From Paenalicyclobacillus macrosporangiidus (GTDB taxonomy: Bacteria; Bacillota; Bacilli; Alicyclobacillales; Alicyclobacillaceae): a stretch of DNA of 64,000 bases. Under the pieces are notes generated by a model. The model had not been told where the DNA came from and did no database searches. It saw only the letters and a program-made list of their open reading frames with translations. The translations under genes and the position numbers were made by a program. Within the stretch, counting starts at the first letter, position 1, and each line of letters begins with the position of its first letter. Below are positions 49,574-58,140 of the stretch, piece after piece. Location of the stretch: positions 434,001 through 498,000 of the forward strand of contig NZ_FPBV01000001.1 in NCBI RefSeq assembly GCF_900116805.1, in the 5' to 3' direction.

Positions 49574-49906
49574 ATGCCTGGTCTTAACGTGGTGACGAAG
49601 AACCTGGACCGGTGGGTGGAGCGAAAGCGCGCCGCGTCCCTGGCCCTGGCCAAGTACTGGGCGATGCAGCTGGAGGGCGAGATGAAGCAGAACCGGCCAT
49701 GGCAGGACCGCACCGGCAACGCCCGGGCAGGCCTCAAAGGAAGCGCCGAGCTGAACAACGAGGGGATCGCCATCCGGCTGGCCCACTCAGTGGACTACGG
49801 CGTGTTCCTGGAGCTGGCGCACGATGGCCGGTACGCAATCCTCAGGCCGACACGGAACGCCAGGGCGCAGGACGTTCGGAGGTCATTTCAGGAGCTGTGG
49901 AGGTGA
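49574..49906 (+). CDS. HK97 gp10-like tail component
   Basis: 110 residues: KNRPWQDRTGNARAGLKGS-like pattern (here KQNRPWQDRTGNARAGL) and DYGVFLELAHDGRYAILRPT are characteristic of the gp10 family of putative tail-joining proteins. Two bases separate it from the previous stop. Confidence 0.78.
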   Translation: MPGLNVVTKNLDRWVERKRAASLALAKYWAMQLEGEMKQNRPWQDRTGNARAGLKGSAELNNEGIAIRLAHSVDYGVFLELAHDGRYAILRPTRNARAQDVRRSFQELWR

Positions 49907-49912
49907 TGGTGC

Positions 49913-50317
49913 ATGAGCCTACGGCGGGCGGTGATTCTCACGCTCAAACAGGTGCCGGGACTGGCGGCGGTCTACCAGGCGTACCTTGCGCCATCTAACG
50001 CGCCGAGGCCCTACGCCACGGTGAAGATTGTGCCAGGCGTAGGGAGCAGCCGAATCTGGTATGCGGGCACGCAGGAGATCGAGGTGCGGCTGTACGGCAA
50101 TCAAACCTCGTTCCACGCCTTGGACACCCTCGAGCGCTCTGTCATCGCCGCCCTGCACGGCCGCACCATCACCGACACCATGGACAACCCGCCGACGAAG
50201 TACGAGACCGAATTGGTGCCTCAGGCGGGGATGGATTTCGTCGAACCCGAAAACGAACTCATAGGCCGTCTGGTGATCTTCCGGGCGGCCTCGCTTATTG
50301 AAAGGGGGACTGAGTGA
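49913..50317 (+). CDS. tail terminator/completion protein
   Basis: 134 residues, alpha/beta: NAPRPYATVKIVPGVGSSRIWYAGTQEIEVRLYG, then a helix LDTLERSVIAALHG. This resembles tail terminators (gp17 of SPP1 or the minor tail U family) by length and position between gp10-like and tail tube genes. Confidence 0.68.
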   Translation: MSLRRAVILTLKQVPGLAAVYQAYLAPSNAPRPYATVKIVPGVGSSRIWYAGTQEIEVRLYGNQTSFHALDTLERSVIAALHGRTITDTMDNPPTKYETELVPQAGMDFVEPENELIGRLVIFRAASLIERGTE

Positions 50318-50913
50318 TGCCTGGGACTCAGGCCAAGACCGGCTACCTGAAGGGGTGCCGGGGGTTGGTGATCACACCGCTTAACCTGGATGGCTCGATG
50401 CCGACAAACCCGCAGCGGTATGGCATCAAGACGTCGCAAGAAGTCTCCGTGGACCTTGAGACAGTCGACGGTGACAACGGGGAGCTGCGTGGCGGGGACC
50501 GTGTCCTGGCTCGGTTCGAGGATACGGACACCGTCGTGGGGATGAACCTCCAATTCACCGACGCGCGGTTCGACGCGCAGGCCACCCAGATCATCGCGGG
50601 CGGAACGCTCATCTTCGACGAGTCGGACCCGACCAAGATCATCGGCTGGGTGGCACCGAAGGTTTCCGAGCAAGGGACCCGGACGCCGTTCGCGGCCGAA
50701 GTCTACGTCGCCAACTACAATTCCAGCGGCGGGGTCGACGGTTTCGTCTGCTTCAAGTTCCCGTACTGCATCGGGTACGTGCCGACCGCCGACTTCCAGG
50801 ACGGCGACTGGGGCACGCCAGAGTTCGAGATGCGCGCGCGGGAGAATCCAGCGACGGGCGAGTCCTACATGAGCTGGCAGTTTGTCGACCAGCTGCCTGC
50901 CGAACTCCAGTGA
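50317..50913 (+). CDS. major tail tube protein
   Basis: 198 residues from ATG 50317 (AAAGGGGG eight bases before). Beta-rich with Gly/Asp loops (VSVDLETVDGDNGELRGGDRV, GMNLQFTDARFD). Position before the chaperone pair and tape measure, plus size, supports a tail tube protein. Confidence 0.78.
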   Translation: MPGTQAKTGYLKGCRGLVITPLNLDGSMPTNPQRYGIKTSQEVSVDLETVDGDNGELRGGDRVLARFEDTDTVVGMNLQFTDARFDAQATQIIAGGTLIFDESDPTKIIGWVAPKVSEQGTRTPFAAEVYVANYNSSGGVDGFVCFKFPYCIGYVPTADFQDGDWGTPEFEMRARENPATGESYMSWQFVDQLPAELQ

Positions 50914-50925
50914 GGGGGCTGACGC

Positions 50926-51330
50926 ATGGCTGACAGGAAACCGATTAGCCTGGACGAGATCCGGCGGCGGGCCGAGGGAGAGGTCATTGACATCCCGGAC
51001 TGGGACGGCAAGGGGACGATCCCGGTCCGGGTTAGGCGCATTGACATCACGCCCATCATCCTCAAGGCCGGGGTGCTTCCGAACAGCCTCAAAATCGCCG
51101 CGCAGGAGATCTTCGAGGGCAAAAAACCAGCGGCCAAACAGCCGGACGTCGAACTGGAGCTTGAAAAGCTCATGCCGACGCTCGATGCGATTGCAAAAGA
51201 GTGCCTGCTGGAGCCGAAGTACGAGGACATCCAGAACATTTATCCGCTGACGCTGAATCAGAAACTGGCGCTGCTGACCTACGTGACCGGGGAGGTCGAG
51301 CAGCTGCGCCCCTTTCGTGGAAAACAGTGA
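50926..51330 (+). CDS. tail assembly chaperone, N-terminal (G-like)
   Basis: 134 residues between tail tube and tape measure. It starts ISLDEIRRRAEGEVIDIPDWDGKGTIPVRV and is mainly helical later. As in lambda G/GT, a second frame overlaps its end, and the join may be made by programmed frameshifting near 51313-51316. Confidence 0.72.
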   Translation: MADRKPISLDEIRRRAEGEVIDIPDWDGKGTIPVRVRRIDITPIILKAGVLPNSLKIAAQEIFEGKKPAAKQPDVELELEKLMPTLDAIAKECLLEPKYEDIQNIYPLTLNQKLALLTYVTGEVEQLRPFRGKQ

Positions 51331-51520
51331 CGCCATGATTGAACTTGTGGCGACGGCCAAGGCCTTCGGGCAGCGGCCGTCGTCCTTTTTTACCGGCCTG
51401 TCCGGCTACGCAGCCTACTGCCTCGACGTGGCGGCAGCTGTCTACGTGTCGTACCTGGAGCAGGGCAAGAAACCCAAGCGGGACATGATGGGATTCCTGC
51501 TGGGACTGGGAAGGCGGTGA
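51317..51520 (+). CDS. tail assembly chaperone, C-terminal (T-like) frame
   Basis: A +1 frame open from 51317 to 51520 (about 67 codons): ELVATAKAFGQRPSSFF, then YLEQGKKPKRDMM. There is no ribosome site before its GTG or the later ATG 51335, so it is probably read by frameshifting from the preceding gene instead of being started independently. Confidence 0.65.
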   Translation: MENSDAMIELVATAKAFGQRPSSFFTGLSGYAAYCLDVAAAVYVSYLEQGKKPKRDMMGFLLGLGRR

Positions 51521-51526
51521 TGGTGC

Positions 51527-54079
51527 ATGGCTGCTACTGACCTTGGAAGCATTTACGCGGAGATTCGGCTTCGGCTGGACAAATTGCAGGGCGACGTGGC
51601 GGCGGCCAAGGCGCAGCTGGGATCGGCGAAGGCCGCGCTCGAAAGCCTAGCCGACGAGTCGGCGCAGAAACTGACCAAGAGCATGTCGTCCGCCTCAGAG
51701 TCGATGAAGCGGGTCGGGGCCGCCGTCACCGCCGCAGGCACGGGGATCGTGCTGGGGCTCGGGCACGCTGTCAAGACCACCTCAGACTTTGAGGCCGAGA
51801 TGAGCAAGGTGCAGGCGCTGTCCGGTGCCACGGGGAATGAGCTTGGCAAACTCCGGGACGCGGCCATCCAGCTTGGTGCGACGACGCCGAAGAGTGCGTC
51901 CGAAGCGGCGCAAGCCATGGAAATGCTCGCCGCGATGGGCTTCAAGGCCAATGAGATCATCGCGGCGATGCCTGGCGTACTCAGCGCGGCGGTGGCAAGC
52001 GGCGAGGACATGGCCCTGGTGGCCGACACGACGGCGGCAGCTCTCAACGCCTTCAACCTGAAGGCCTCCGAGGCCTCGCGGGTGGCTGACGTCCTGGCTC
52101 AGGCGGCGAACGATTCGGCTGCAGGCATCCTCGACATGCAGTACACGTTCAAGTACGCAGCGCCGGTGGCGCACCAGCTGGGGATATCCCTGGAGCAATT
52201 GGCTGCGGCCACAGAGATCATGGCGAACAACGGGATCCGCGGCGAGCAAGCCGGTACGACACTCCGGATGGCGCTCATCCGGCTCGCCAATCCGACCGAC
52301 AAAGCCGCGGCGCTGCTCAAGGACCTGGGCGTGAGGGTCACCGACGCGCACGGACAAATGAGGCCGTTCAATGCCATCCTTGCCGACCTGACCAAAGGCC
52401 TCAGCGGCATGGGGGACGCGCAGAAGCAGGCTGCGCTGGCGACCATCTTCGGCACCGAAGCCGTATCCGGCATGCTGACCTTGGTGCAGGCGGGCCCGCA
52501 AAAGTTCGACGAGCTGACCAAGTCCCTGCAAAACTCCGCCGGCGCGTCCCAGAGGGCGTCCCAGGTCATGCAGAACAACCTGAACGGCGCGCTCGAACAG
52601 CTCGGCGGCGCGGTCGAGTCGGTGGAGATTGCGGTCGGGAGCCGGTTCACTCCGGCCTTGCAGACGGCCGCGACCGTGCTCGGCAACCTGGTGAGCGCGT
52701 TCACGTCGCTTCCCGGGCCGGTGCAAAGTTTCATCGCCTACGGAGCGGCCGCGGTGGCCGCTCTGCTGCTGTTGGTCGGGCCGACCATGTTGCTCATCGG
52801 GTTCTTACCGCAGATCGCAGCCGGGTTCGGCATGGTATCTGTCGCGGTCGCTGGTTTTCTTGGCGCCATCGGTCCCATCACGGGGATAGTGGCGGCCATA
52901 GTGGCAGCGATAGGTCTGTTGTACCTAGCCTGGCAGACCAATTTCGGCGGCATACGGGACATCACGCTGCAGCTGTGGAGCCAGATCCAGGCCACGTTCC
53001 AGCAGGCCTACGCCGCCATCGTCCCGGTTGTCACGAACCTGGTTAACTACATCGCGCAGCAGTGGGCCAGGATTCAGCCGGTGCTCCAGCCGGTCATGCA
53101 GTGGATCGAGACGATCTTCCACTACGTTTTCCAGTTCGCCGCCCAGACCGTGATGTTCTATCTCAACTCCATCGTCATGGTCATCCAGGGTGCTGTGAAC
53201 GTGATCGCGGGGATCATCAAGTTCTTCGTGGCGCTGTTCACCGGCGACTGGAACGGCCTATGGGAGGCGGTCAAGCAGATCGCGTCCGGGGCGCTGACCC
53301 TACTGCACGGCCTGTTCAATTTGTGGTTCATTGGCAGGATCGCAGGGCTCATCGGGAGCTTCGCGGGCAAGGCGCTCGCCCTCATCGGCGACTTCGCCGC
53401 GCGCGGGGCAGCGGCGTTCGGGAACTTCGTGGCGGGCGTGTTCGCACGAATGGCGTCCTGGGCGTCCGGGCTTGTCGCCCGGGCTGGCAGCGGCATGAGC
53501 AGCTTCCTGAATGCCATTGTGAGCGGCGCCGGTCGGGTCCTGTCGTACCTCGGACAGTTCGTCAGCCAAATGGTTGGCGCCCTCGGAAGTCTTCCTGGCC
53601 GCATGCTGGAGATCGGGAGGAACATCGCTACGGGCATCTGGAACGGTATCTCCGCGATGGCTGGATGGCTGCGCAGCCGGATCATCAGCTGGGCGGCGTC
53701 AGTTCTGCCAGGTCCCATCGCCAAGCTGCTCGGTATCAGCTCGCCTTCGCGGCTCATGGCCGAATATGGCGGATACATCGCGGAAGGCCTCGCACAGGGC
53801 ATGCTCAAGGCGAAGGACATGGTGGCGAGCGCGTCCCAGACCCTTGCGGGGTTGGCATCCATGGCCGCACCGGCTCCGGCGCTTGCCACCGCCGCCGGCG
53901 GGAGCATCGCGGCAGGTGCGGTCGCTGGCGGGCCGACCATCAATCAGAACGCGCCGCTCCTGTACATCGAAAACTTGACGGTGCGAAATGACCAGGACCT
54001 GCAAAACATCCAGAAGACCATGCGGCAGCTGTACGAGGAAAACGCCAAAGTGCAGCGGGCCATGGGGAAGGGGCGTTGA
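51527..54079 (+). CDS. tail tape measure protein (TP901 type)
   Basis: 850 residues, the longest virion gene; its length sets the tail length. The TP901 core covers about 70-370 (SDFEAEMSKVQALSGATG, AAQAMEMLAAMGFKANEI, NGIRGEQAGTTLRMALIRL). Several membrane-like helices (GAAAVAALLLLVGPTMLLIGFL, about 405-460 and 520-600) follow. A Pro/Ala region and GGPTINQNAPLLYIENLTVR near the end. Start ATG 51527 after GGCGGTGATGG. Confidence 0.92.
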   Translation: MAATDLGSIYAEIRLRLDKLQGDVAAAKAQLGSAKAALESLADESAQKLTKSMSSASESMKRVGAAVTAAGTGIVLGLGHAVKTTSDFEAEMSKVQALSGATGNELGKLRDAAIQLGATTPKSASEAAQAMEMLAAMGFKANEIIAAMPGVLSAAVASGEDMALVADTTAAALNAFNLKASEASRVADVLAQAANDSAAGILDMQYTFKYAAPVAHQLGISLEQLAAATEIMANNGIRGEQAGTTLRMALIRLANPTDKAAALLKDLGVRVTDAHGQMRPFNAILADLTKGLSGMGDAQKQAALATIFGTEAVSGMLTLVQAGPQKFDELTKSLQNSAGASQRASQVMQNNLNGALEQLGGAVESVEIAVGSRFTPALQTAATVLGNLVSAFTSLPGPVQSFIAYGAAAVAALLLLVGPTMLLIGFLPQIAAGFGMVSVAVAGFLGAIGPITGIVAAIVAAIGLLYLAWQTNFGGIRDITLQLWSQIQATFQQAYAAIVPVVTNLVNYIAQQWARIQPVLQPVMQWIETIFHYVFQFAAQTVMFYLNSIVMVIQGAVNVIAGIIKFFVALFTGDWNGLWEAVKQIASGALTLLHGLFNLWFIGRIAGLIGSFAGKALALIGDFAARGAAAFGNFVAGVFARMASWASGLVARAGSGMSSFLNAIVSGAGRVLSYLGQFVSQMVGALGSLPGRMLEIGRNIATGIWNGISAMAGWLRSRIISWAASVLPGPIAKLLGISSPSRLMAEYGGYIAEGLAQGMLKAKDMVASASQTLAGLASMAAPAPALATAAGGSIAAGAVAGGPTINQNAPLLYIENLTVRNDQDLQNIQKTMRQLYEENAKVQRAMGKGR

Positions 54080-54081
54080 CC

Positions 54082-54924
54082 ATGATTGTGACCGGTCTGA
54101 TGCCAAACCAGGCCCCAGGGTTCACCTTTGCCGGTCATCATTCGGGTGAGTACAACGTCTGGCTGGCGCGGTCGAACTTCCACCTCATGCCGCCGACGCG
54201 GGATCGGTTCGCCAGCTTGGTCGGGCGACCAGGCGATCTGGATCTCGGGTTCGACTACGATGCTAGGTCCATCAGCCTCGAGTGCGTCATCCATGCCGAA
54301 TCCGAGCAGGAGCTGCGCCAACGCGCCCGCGAGGTGGCCAGCTGGCTCGACCCGCGCGCCGGGGCCCAGCAGCTGATCCTCGACAGTGAGCCGGACAAGT
54401 ACTACATGGCGCGCTGCTCCGGGACATCCGAGGTCGAGATCGTAGCGCGACAGGGAAGGTTCACGGTGCCATTCCGGGCCTCGGATCCGTTCGCGTATGC
54501 GGTCCAGGCCAAGCAGATCGAGTGGGAGGCGCCATACGGCGGGCAAACATCCCTGCAAAACGATGGGACGGCCGACTGCCCGCTCGTCATCACGCTGGTC
54601 GCTCCGGCCTCGGCCTCCACGGCGTTCGAGGCCACAGGCCTGGGCGCGACCAACCTCGGAGCCGCTGGCGGCGCGCCGCAGACGGCCGGGGTCACCCTCA
54701 CCATCGGCGGTATATCGGTCACGTACACCGGTACGATTGGCCCCGGCGACACCGTGATTATCGACACCGGAAACTTCACGGTCACGAAGAACGGAGCGAA
54801 CGCCCTGCAGTACTGGCAGGGCGATTTCCCTGTTCTGAGGCCTGGAGCGAACATGGTGACCGAGACGGACACGGCCGGGGCCGGTGTGAGCGTGACATTC
54901 CAGTACAGGGAGAGGTGGTTGTGA
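54082..54924 (+). CDS. distal tail protein (Dit)
   Basis: About 280 residues from ATG 54082. SPP1 gp19.1-like Dit: LARSNFHLMPPTRDRFASLVGRPGDLDLG, LEVAS-type helix (REVASWLDPRAGAQQLI), YYMARCSGTSEVEIVARQGRFTVPF, then a beta-sandwich insertion (LGATNLGAAGGAPQTAG) and FQYRERWL at the end. It forms the hub of the baseplate. Confidence 0.85.
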   Translation: MIVTGLMPNQAPGFTFAGHHSGEYNVWLARSNFHLMPPTRDRFASLVGRPGDLDLGFDYDARSISLECVIHAESEQELRQRAREVASWLDPRAGAQQLILDSEPDKYYMARCSGTSEVEIVARQGRFTVPFRASDPFAYAVQAKQIEWEAPYGGQTSLQNDGTADCPLVITLVAPASASTAFEATGLGATNLGAAGGAPQTAGVTLTIGGISVTYTGTIGPGDTVIIDTGNFTVTKNGANALQYWQGDFPVLRPGANMVTETDTAGAGVSVTFQYRERWL

Positions 54925-55904
54925 TGGCGGGCGGATTCACGACTCGACGCGATTCGAGTGCGAACAACGTGCCGGTAGTCGGCTACCAGGACTCGGCGGA
55001 CGCGCAGGACATCATCCTGTGGGCCGCCGTGCAGGTGACGGAAACCGGCAACACGGACGCGCAGGGTAACTTCAGGGCGACCAACCTGCCCATCATCGAC
55101 GCAAGCCATGACTGGGTTGTGGACGGCGGCGGCGTCCCGCGCCAGCGGCTCATTGACGGCAAAGACATCACCGCACAGGACAGCGGCGGAACAACGCTCT
55201 ATCCCGGGACCGCCGATGGACGAACGGGAGTCATCCCGCTGTACACGGACAGCGGGCGCACCACATCGGCTGCGAATAAGCAGAACGTGCAGGTCACGTA
55301 CTGGACCTTGCGGCCGGTCAACGTCGACGCACAGGGGCGGCTGGTGGTGAGCATGTCGGGCGCTCTGCCGGCCGGGACCAACCGGATCGGCGCCGTGGTG
55401 GCGCGCGGTGTGAACGCGGGCGGTGCGGAGATCCCGCTTCGCGTGGACGACAATGGGCAGCTGCTGATCGCCTTGTCTGACGTCATCGCCAACGCCAGGA
55501 CCAGCAGCGGGACGGAGCGGCTCCGAATCCCGGACACCATCAAGTACAAGAAATGCACCTCGGCGGGCGACAACACGGTCTGGACGCCGGCCAGCGGGAA
55601 GAGCATCGTCCTGATGGGGATCTGGGCGCAGAGCAACATCCGGGGCACAAGCTGGACCTTGCCGGATACCGACATGGACATCAAGATGGGGTCCACGGTC
55701 ATCGGGCATATGAAGCTCATGGGGATGCTGCACTTCTCCGACGATGGAACCACCAGCAAGATTGCGCAGTACGTTCATGCCGGGCAGTTCCAGATCGCGC
55801 AGATGGACTTCGGGCAGGGGGTCAAGTTCCCGCCGGACACGCCGCTCATCGTGTCGCCTGACAGTGCAGTGGTACAGGTGACGGCCTGGGGCCTGGAGGT
55901 GTGA
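54924..55904 (+). CDS. phage tail/baseplate structural protein
   Basis: 326 residues. The start overlaps the Dit stop (TGATG). Beta-rich throughout (TGNTDAQGNFRATNLPIIDASHDWVVDGGGV, GLEV end) with repeats of short Gly/Asp turns. Located between Dit and Tal, it may be a baseplate or receptor-binding component. No specific family recognised. Confidence 0.65.
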   Translation: MAGGFTTRRDSSANNVPVVGYQDSADAQDIILWAAVQVTETGNTDAQGNFRATNLPIIDASHDWVVDGGGVPRQRLIDGKDITAQDSGGTTLYPGTADGRTGVIPLYTDSGRTTSAANKQNVQVTYWTLRPVNVDAQGRLVVSMSGALPAGTNRIGAVVARGVNAGGAEIPLRVDDNGQLLIALSDVIANARTSSGTERLRIPDTIKYKKCTSAGDNTVWTPASGKSIVLMGIWAQSNIRGTSWTLPDTDMDIKMGSTVIGHMKLMGMLHFSDDGTTSKIAQYVHAGQFQIAQMDFGQGVKFPPDTPLIVSPDSAVVQVTAWGLEV

Positions 55905-55907
55905 GCC

Positions 55908-57296
55908 GTGCAGGACTATCCGAAGGTCTATGACCGCAGCGGCAAGCTGTTGGCGGTGCTCGACAAGGCCTTTTCCGTGCAGATTCAGGATCAGCTCATC
56001 ACGGACACGAACGGGCAGGAAACGCTCACGTTCAGCCTGCCAGCCAACGATCCGAAGCTGGCGCTGTTCTCGAACGAGGACCATGTGCGGGTCGGCGGGA
56101 GCGAGTTCGTCATCCGCGTTATGGAGAGTGGCTGGGATTCCGGCCAGGGCATTCCCACGGTCGACGTCACCTGCGAGGCCGTCTGGTACGACCTCGCGGA
56201 GTACGATCCCATCACGCAGCTGTCGTACAAGGATGTGGGTCCTGCGTTGGTCATGCAGGCGATCCTGTCGGGCACGGACTGGTCGGTCGGCACGGTGGAG
56301 ATCACGACTCCAGGCGACTTTTCCATTACCGAGTCCACGAACCGCCTGGCCGCAATCCGGCAGATCCCGGGCGTGTACGGAGGGGAGCTGAAGTTCGATA
56401 GCATCAGCCGGAAGGTCCACCTGCTGCGCCAGGTCGGGTCCGACACCGGCTTTTTGTTCGCCTATGGCAAGAACATGAAGTCGAACAAGCGCACCATCGA
56501 CACGCGGAACCTGGTGACGCGCCTGTACGTCTACGGGGCCAATGGCCTGTCCATCGCACCGGTGAACAATGGATTGCCGTACATTGAGGACTACAGCTGG
56601 TACGACAGTACGGGTAAGCCGCGCCAGGTCAAGTCTGCGACGCTCAAGAACGAGGAAATTGCCAATCCGTCTTACCTGCTTCAGTGGGGGAGGCAGCAGC
56701 TGTCCGTGCTCTCAAAGCCGACGATCTCGTACACGGTGGCGGGCGTTCTAACGCCTGAGGATCCGGTGCCCGGGCTCGGCGACCTGGTGAACGTCTACGA
56801 TCAGAACCTCGGCCTGAACTTAAAGGCCAGGGTTGCCAAACGCACCATCGACGTGCTCCAGCCGGAGAACACCACCCTGGAGCTGGAGACGGCACTGCCG
56901 ACCCTGGCCGACCAGCTGTCGAACATCCAGGCCGGTGGAGGCGCCGTGGCAGATGTGACGGACGCGGTGAACCAGGCCATGCAGGACGTGGTCATGTTCA
57001 ATAACCTGTTCAACTCCAGGGCCGATGATGGGCTTGCCTACTGGATCTCAAACGGGTGGGACGTGGACAACACCAAGGGAGTGTCGGGAACCTCGTCATT
57101 CCACGCTACGGGGTCGCCCAACGCCACAAAGACGCTGTCGCAGACCATCTATCCGGCGAGCCGTTCGGAGTACACGCTGTCGGCGCAGGTGGAGCTTGAC
57201 AACGTCGTCAAGCTGGCCGGTGGCCAGGTGGGCTTCAACGTCACGATCAAGTACAAAGACGGCACGCGCGAGACGCAGTTTTTTGCTCTCGCATAG
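55908..57296 (+). CDS. tail-associated lysin/Tal-like protein, ended by an in-frame TAG
   Basis: 462 residues. Residues 1-350 match the Tal/prophage tail endopeptidase N-terminal family (SPP1 gp21 N-terminal; QIQDQLITDTNGQETLTFSLPAND, EFVIRVMESGW, TRNLVTRLYVYGANGL, VNVYDQNLGLNLKARV). The C-terminus enters a carbohydrate-binding-like domain and stops at TAG 57294-57296. The same frame continues for 67 codons as the next small frame. Confidence 0.8.
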   Translation: MQDYPKVYDRSGKLLAVLDKAFSVQIQDQLITDTNGQETLTFSLPANDPKLALFSNEDHVRVGGSEFVIRVMESGWDSGQGIPTVDVTCEAVWYDLAEYDPITQLSYKDVGPALVMQAILSGTDWSVGTVEITTPGDFSITESTNRLAAIRQIPGVYGGELKFDSISRKVHLLRQVGSDTGFLFAYGKNMKSNKRTIDTRNLVTRLYVYGANGLSIAPVNNGLPYIEDYSWYDSTGKPRQVKSATLKNEEIANPSYLLQWGRQQLSVLSKPTISYTVAGVLTPEDPVPGLGDLVNVYDQNLGLNLKARVAKRTIDVLQPENTTLELETALPTLADQLSNIQAGGGAVADVTDAVNQAMQDVVMFNNLFNSRADDGLAYWISNGWDVDNTKGVSGTSSFHATGSPNATKTLSQTIYPASRSEYTLSAQVELDNVVKLAGGQVGFNVTIKYKDGTRETQFFALA

Positions 57297-57308
57297 GGGC
57301 GATGGTCC

Positions 57309-57497
57309 ATGCAGCTGTGGGCAAAGACGTTCCAGCCGCAAGGCGGGCAGGAGATCGAATCAATCACGATTGAGCTGGTGATCACCAACTGCACCGGTGA
57401 TGTCTACGTGACCGACATTATGCTCCAGGGCGGCAGCGTGGCAACCACATGGGTTGGGCACCCGAGCGAGATAAGGTGGTCCTTCGACAATGTCTAA
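57309..57497 (+). CDS. remnant or readthrough part of the Tal carbohydrate-binding domain
   Basis: 62 codons in the same frame as the Tal gene, directly after its TAG. The ATG has no ribosome site, and SITIELVITNCTGDVYVTDIMLQGG fits the missing end of the domain truncated above. It is therefore part of Tal split by an amber codon, or a readthrough extension. It is also similar to the start of the next gene. Confidence 0.6.
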   Translation: MQLWAKTFQPQGGQEIESITIELVITNCTGDVYVTDIMLQGGSVATTWVGHPSEIRWSFDNV

Positions 57498-58140
57498 CCC
57501 ATTCTTGCGATACACGGCCAAAATCCAGGCGAAAAAGCCTGTGGAGTCCATCGAAGTCGAGTTCGTCATCGCCAACGCCACCGGAGACATCTGGGTCACG
57601 GACGTCATGCTGCAGGACGGTGGCCTCATCACGGGATGGGTCCCGAATACCGAGGAAATGCTGGTCCGGCCGCGGGATCAGAATGGGAACATCGTCCCGA
57701 AGAAGCACTACAACTGCGTGATCCGTGGCAGCACATACGTGGTGATCCCGAACACAGGCGGCATGACCATGACTTCGCCCGACAACAATTCGGTGACCAT
57801 CCACCGGCCGCAGGAGCGCCCTGCGACCACCGGGCTTGACCTGACCAACACGGCCATCAACGAGCGGCGTAGTCACCTGACGATCTCGACTTACTCCGGG
57901 TCTCGGACGTGGTACTACGCGCAGTGGTCGGAGCCTGGGGACGTGGTGCAGGTGGATTCCGCAAGGCACCAGGTCACGTTCAACGGCGATCCCAAGAACG
58001 ACGGGGCGGAGTGGAAAGGCGCATTCCTCACCTGTCCATACGGCGACGTGATCTACTCGGTGTCGCAAGATAACACCGTTGCGGGGCATTTCATCTTCGA
58101 GATCGAGGAATGGTGCGTTGCCTCGGGGGTGACATGGTGA
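57490..58140 (+). CDS. phage tail accessory protein with duplicated CBM-like N-terminus
   Basis: 216 residues. The N-terminal block SIEVEFVIANATGDIWVTDVMLQDG repeats the pattern of the preceding small frame, pointing to a local duplication. The rest is beta-rich (YNCVIRGSTYVVIPNTGG, SRTWYYAQWSEPGDVV). Probably another part of the tail tip. Start overlaps the previous stop by eight bases, weak ribosome site. Confidence 0.6.
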   Translation: MSNPFLRYTAKIQAKKPVESIEVEFVIANATGDIWVTDVMLQDGGLITGWVPNTEEMLVRPRDQNGNIVPKKHYNCVIRGSTYVVIPNTGGMTMTSPDNNSVTIHRPQERPATTGLDLTNTAINERRSHLTISTYSGSRTWYYAQWSEPGDVVQVDSARHQVTFNGDPKNDGAEWKGAFLTCPYGDVIYSVSQDNTVAGHFIFEIEEWCVASGVTW

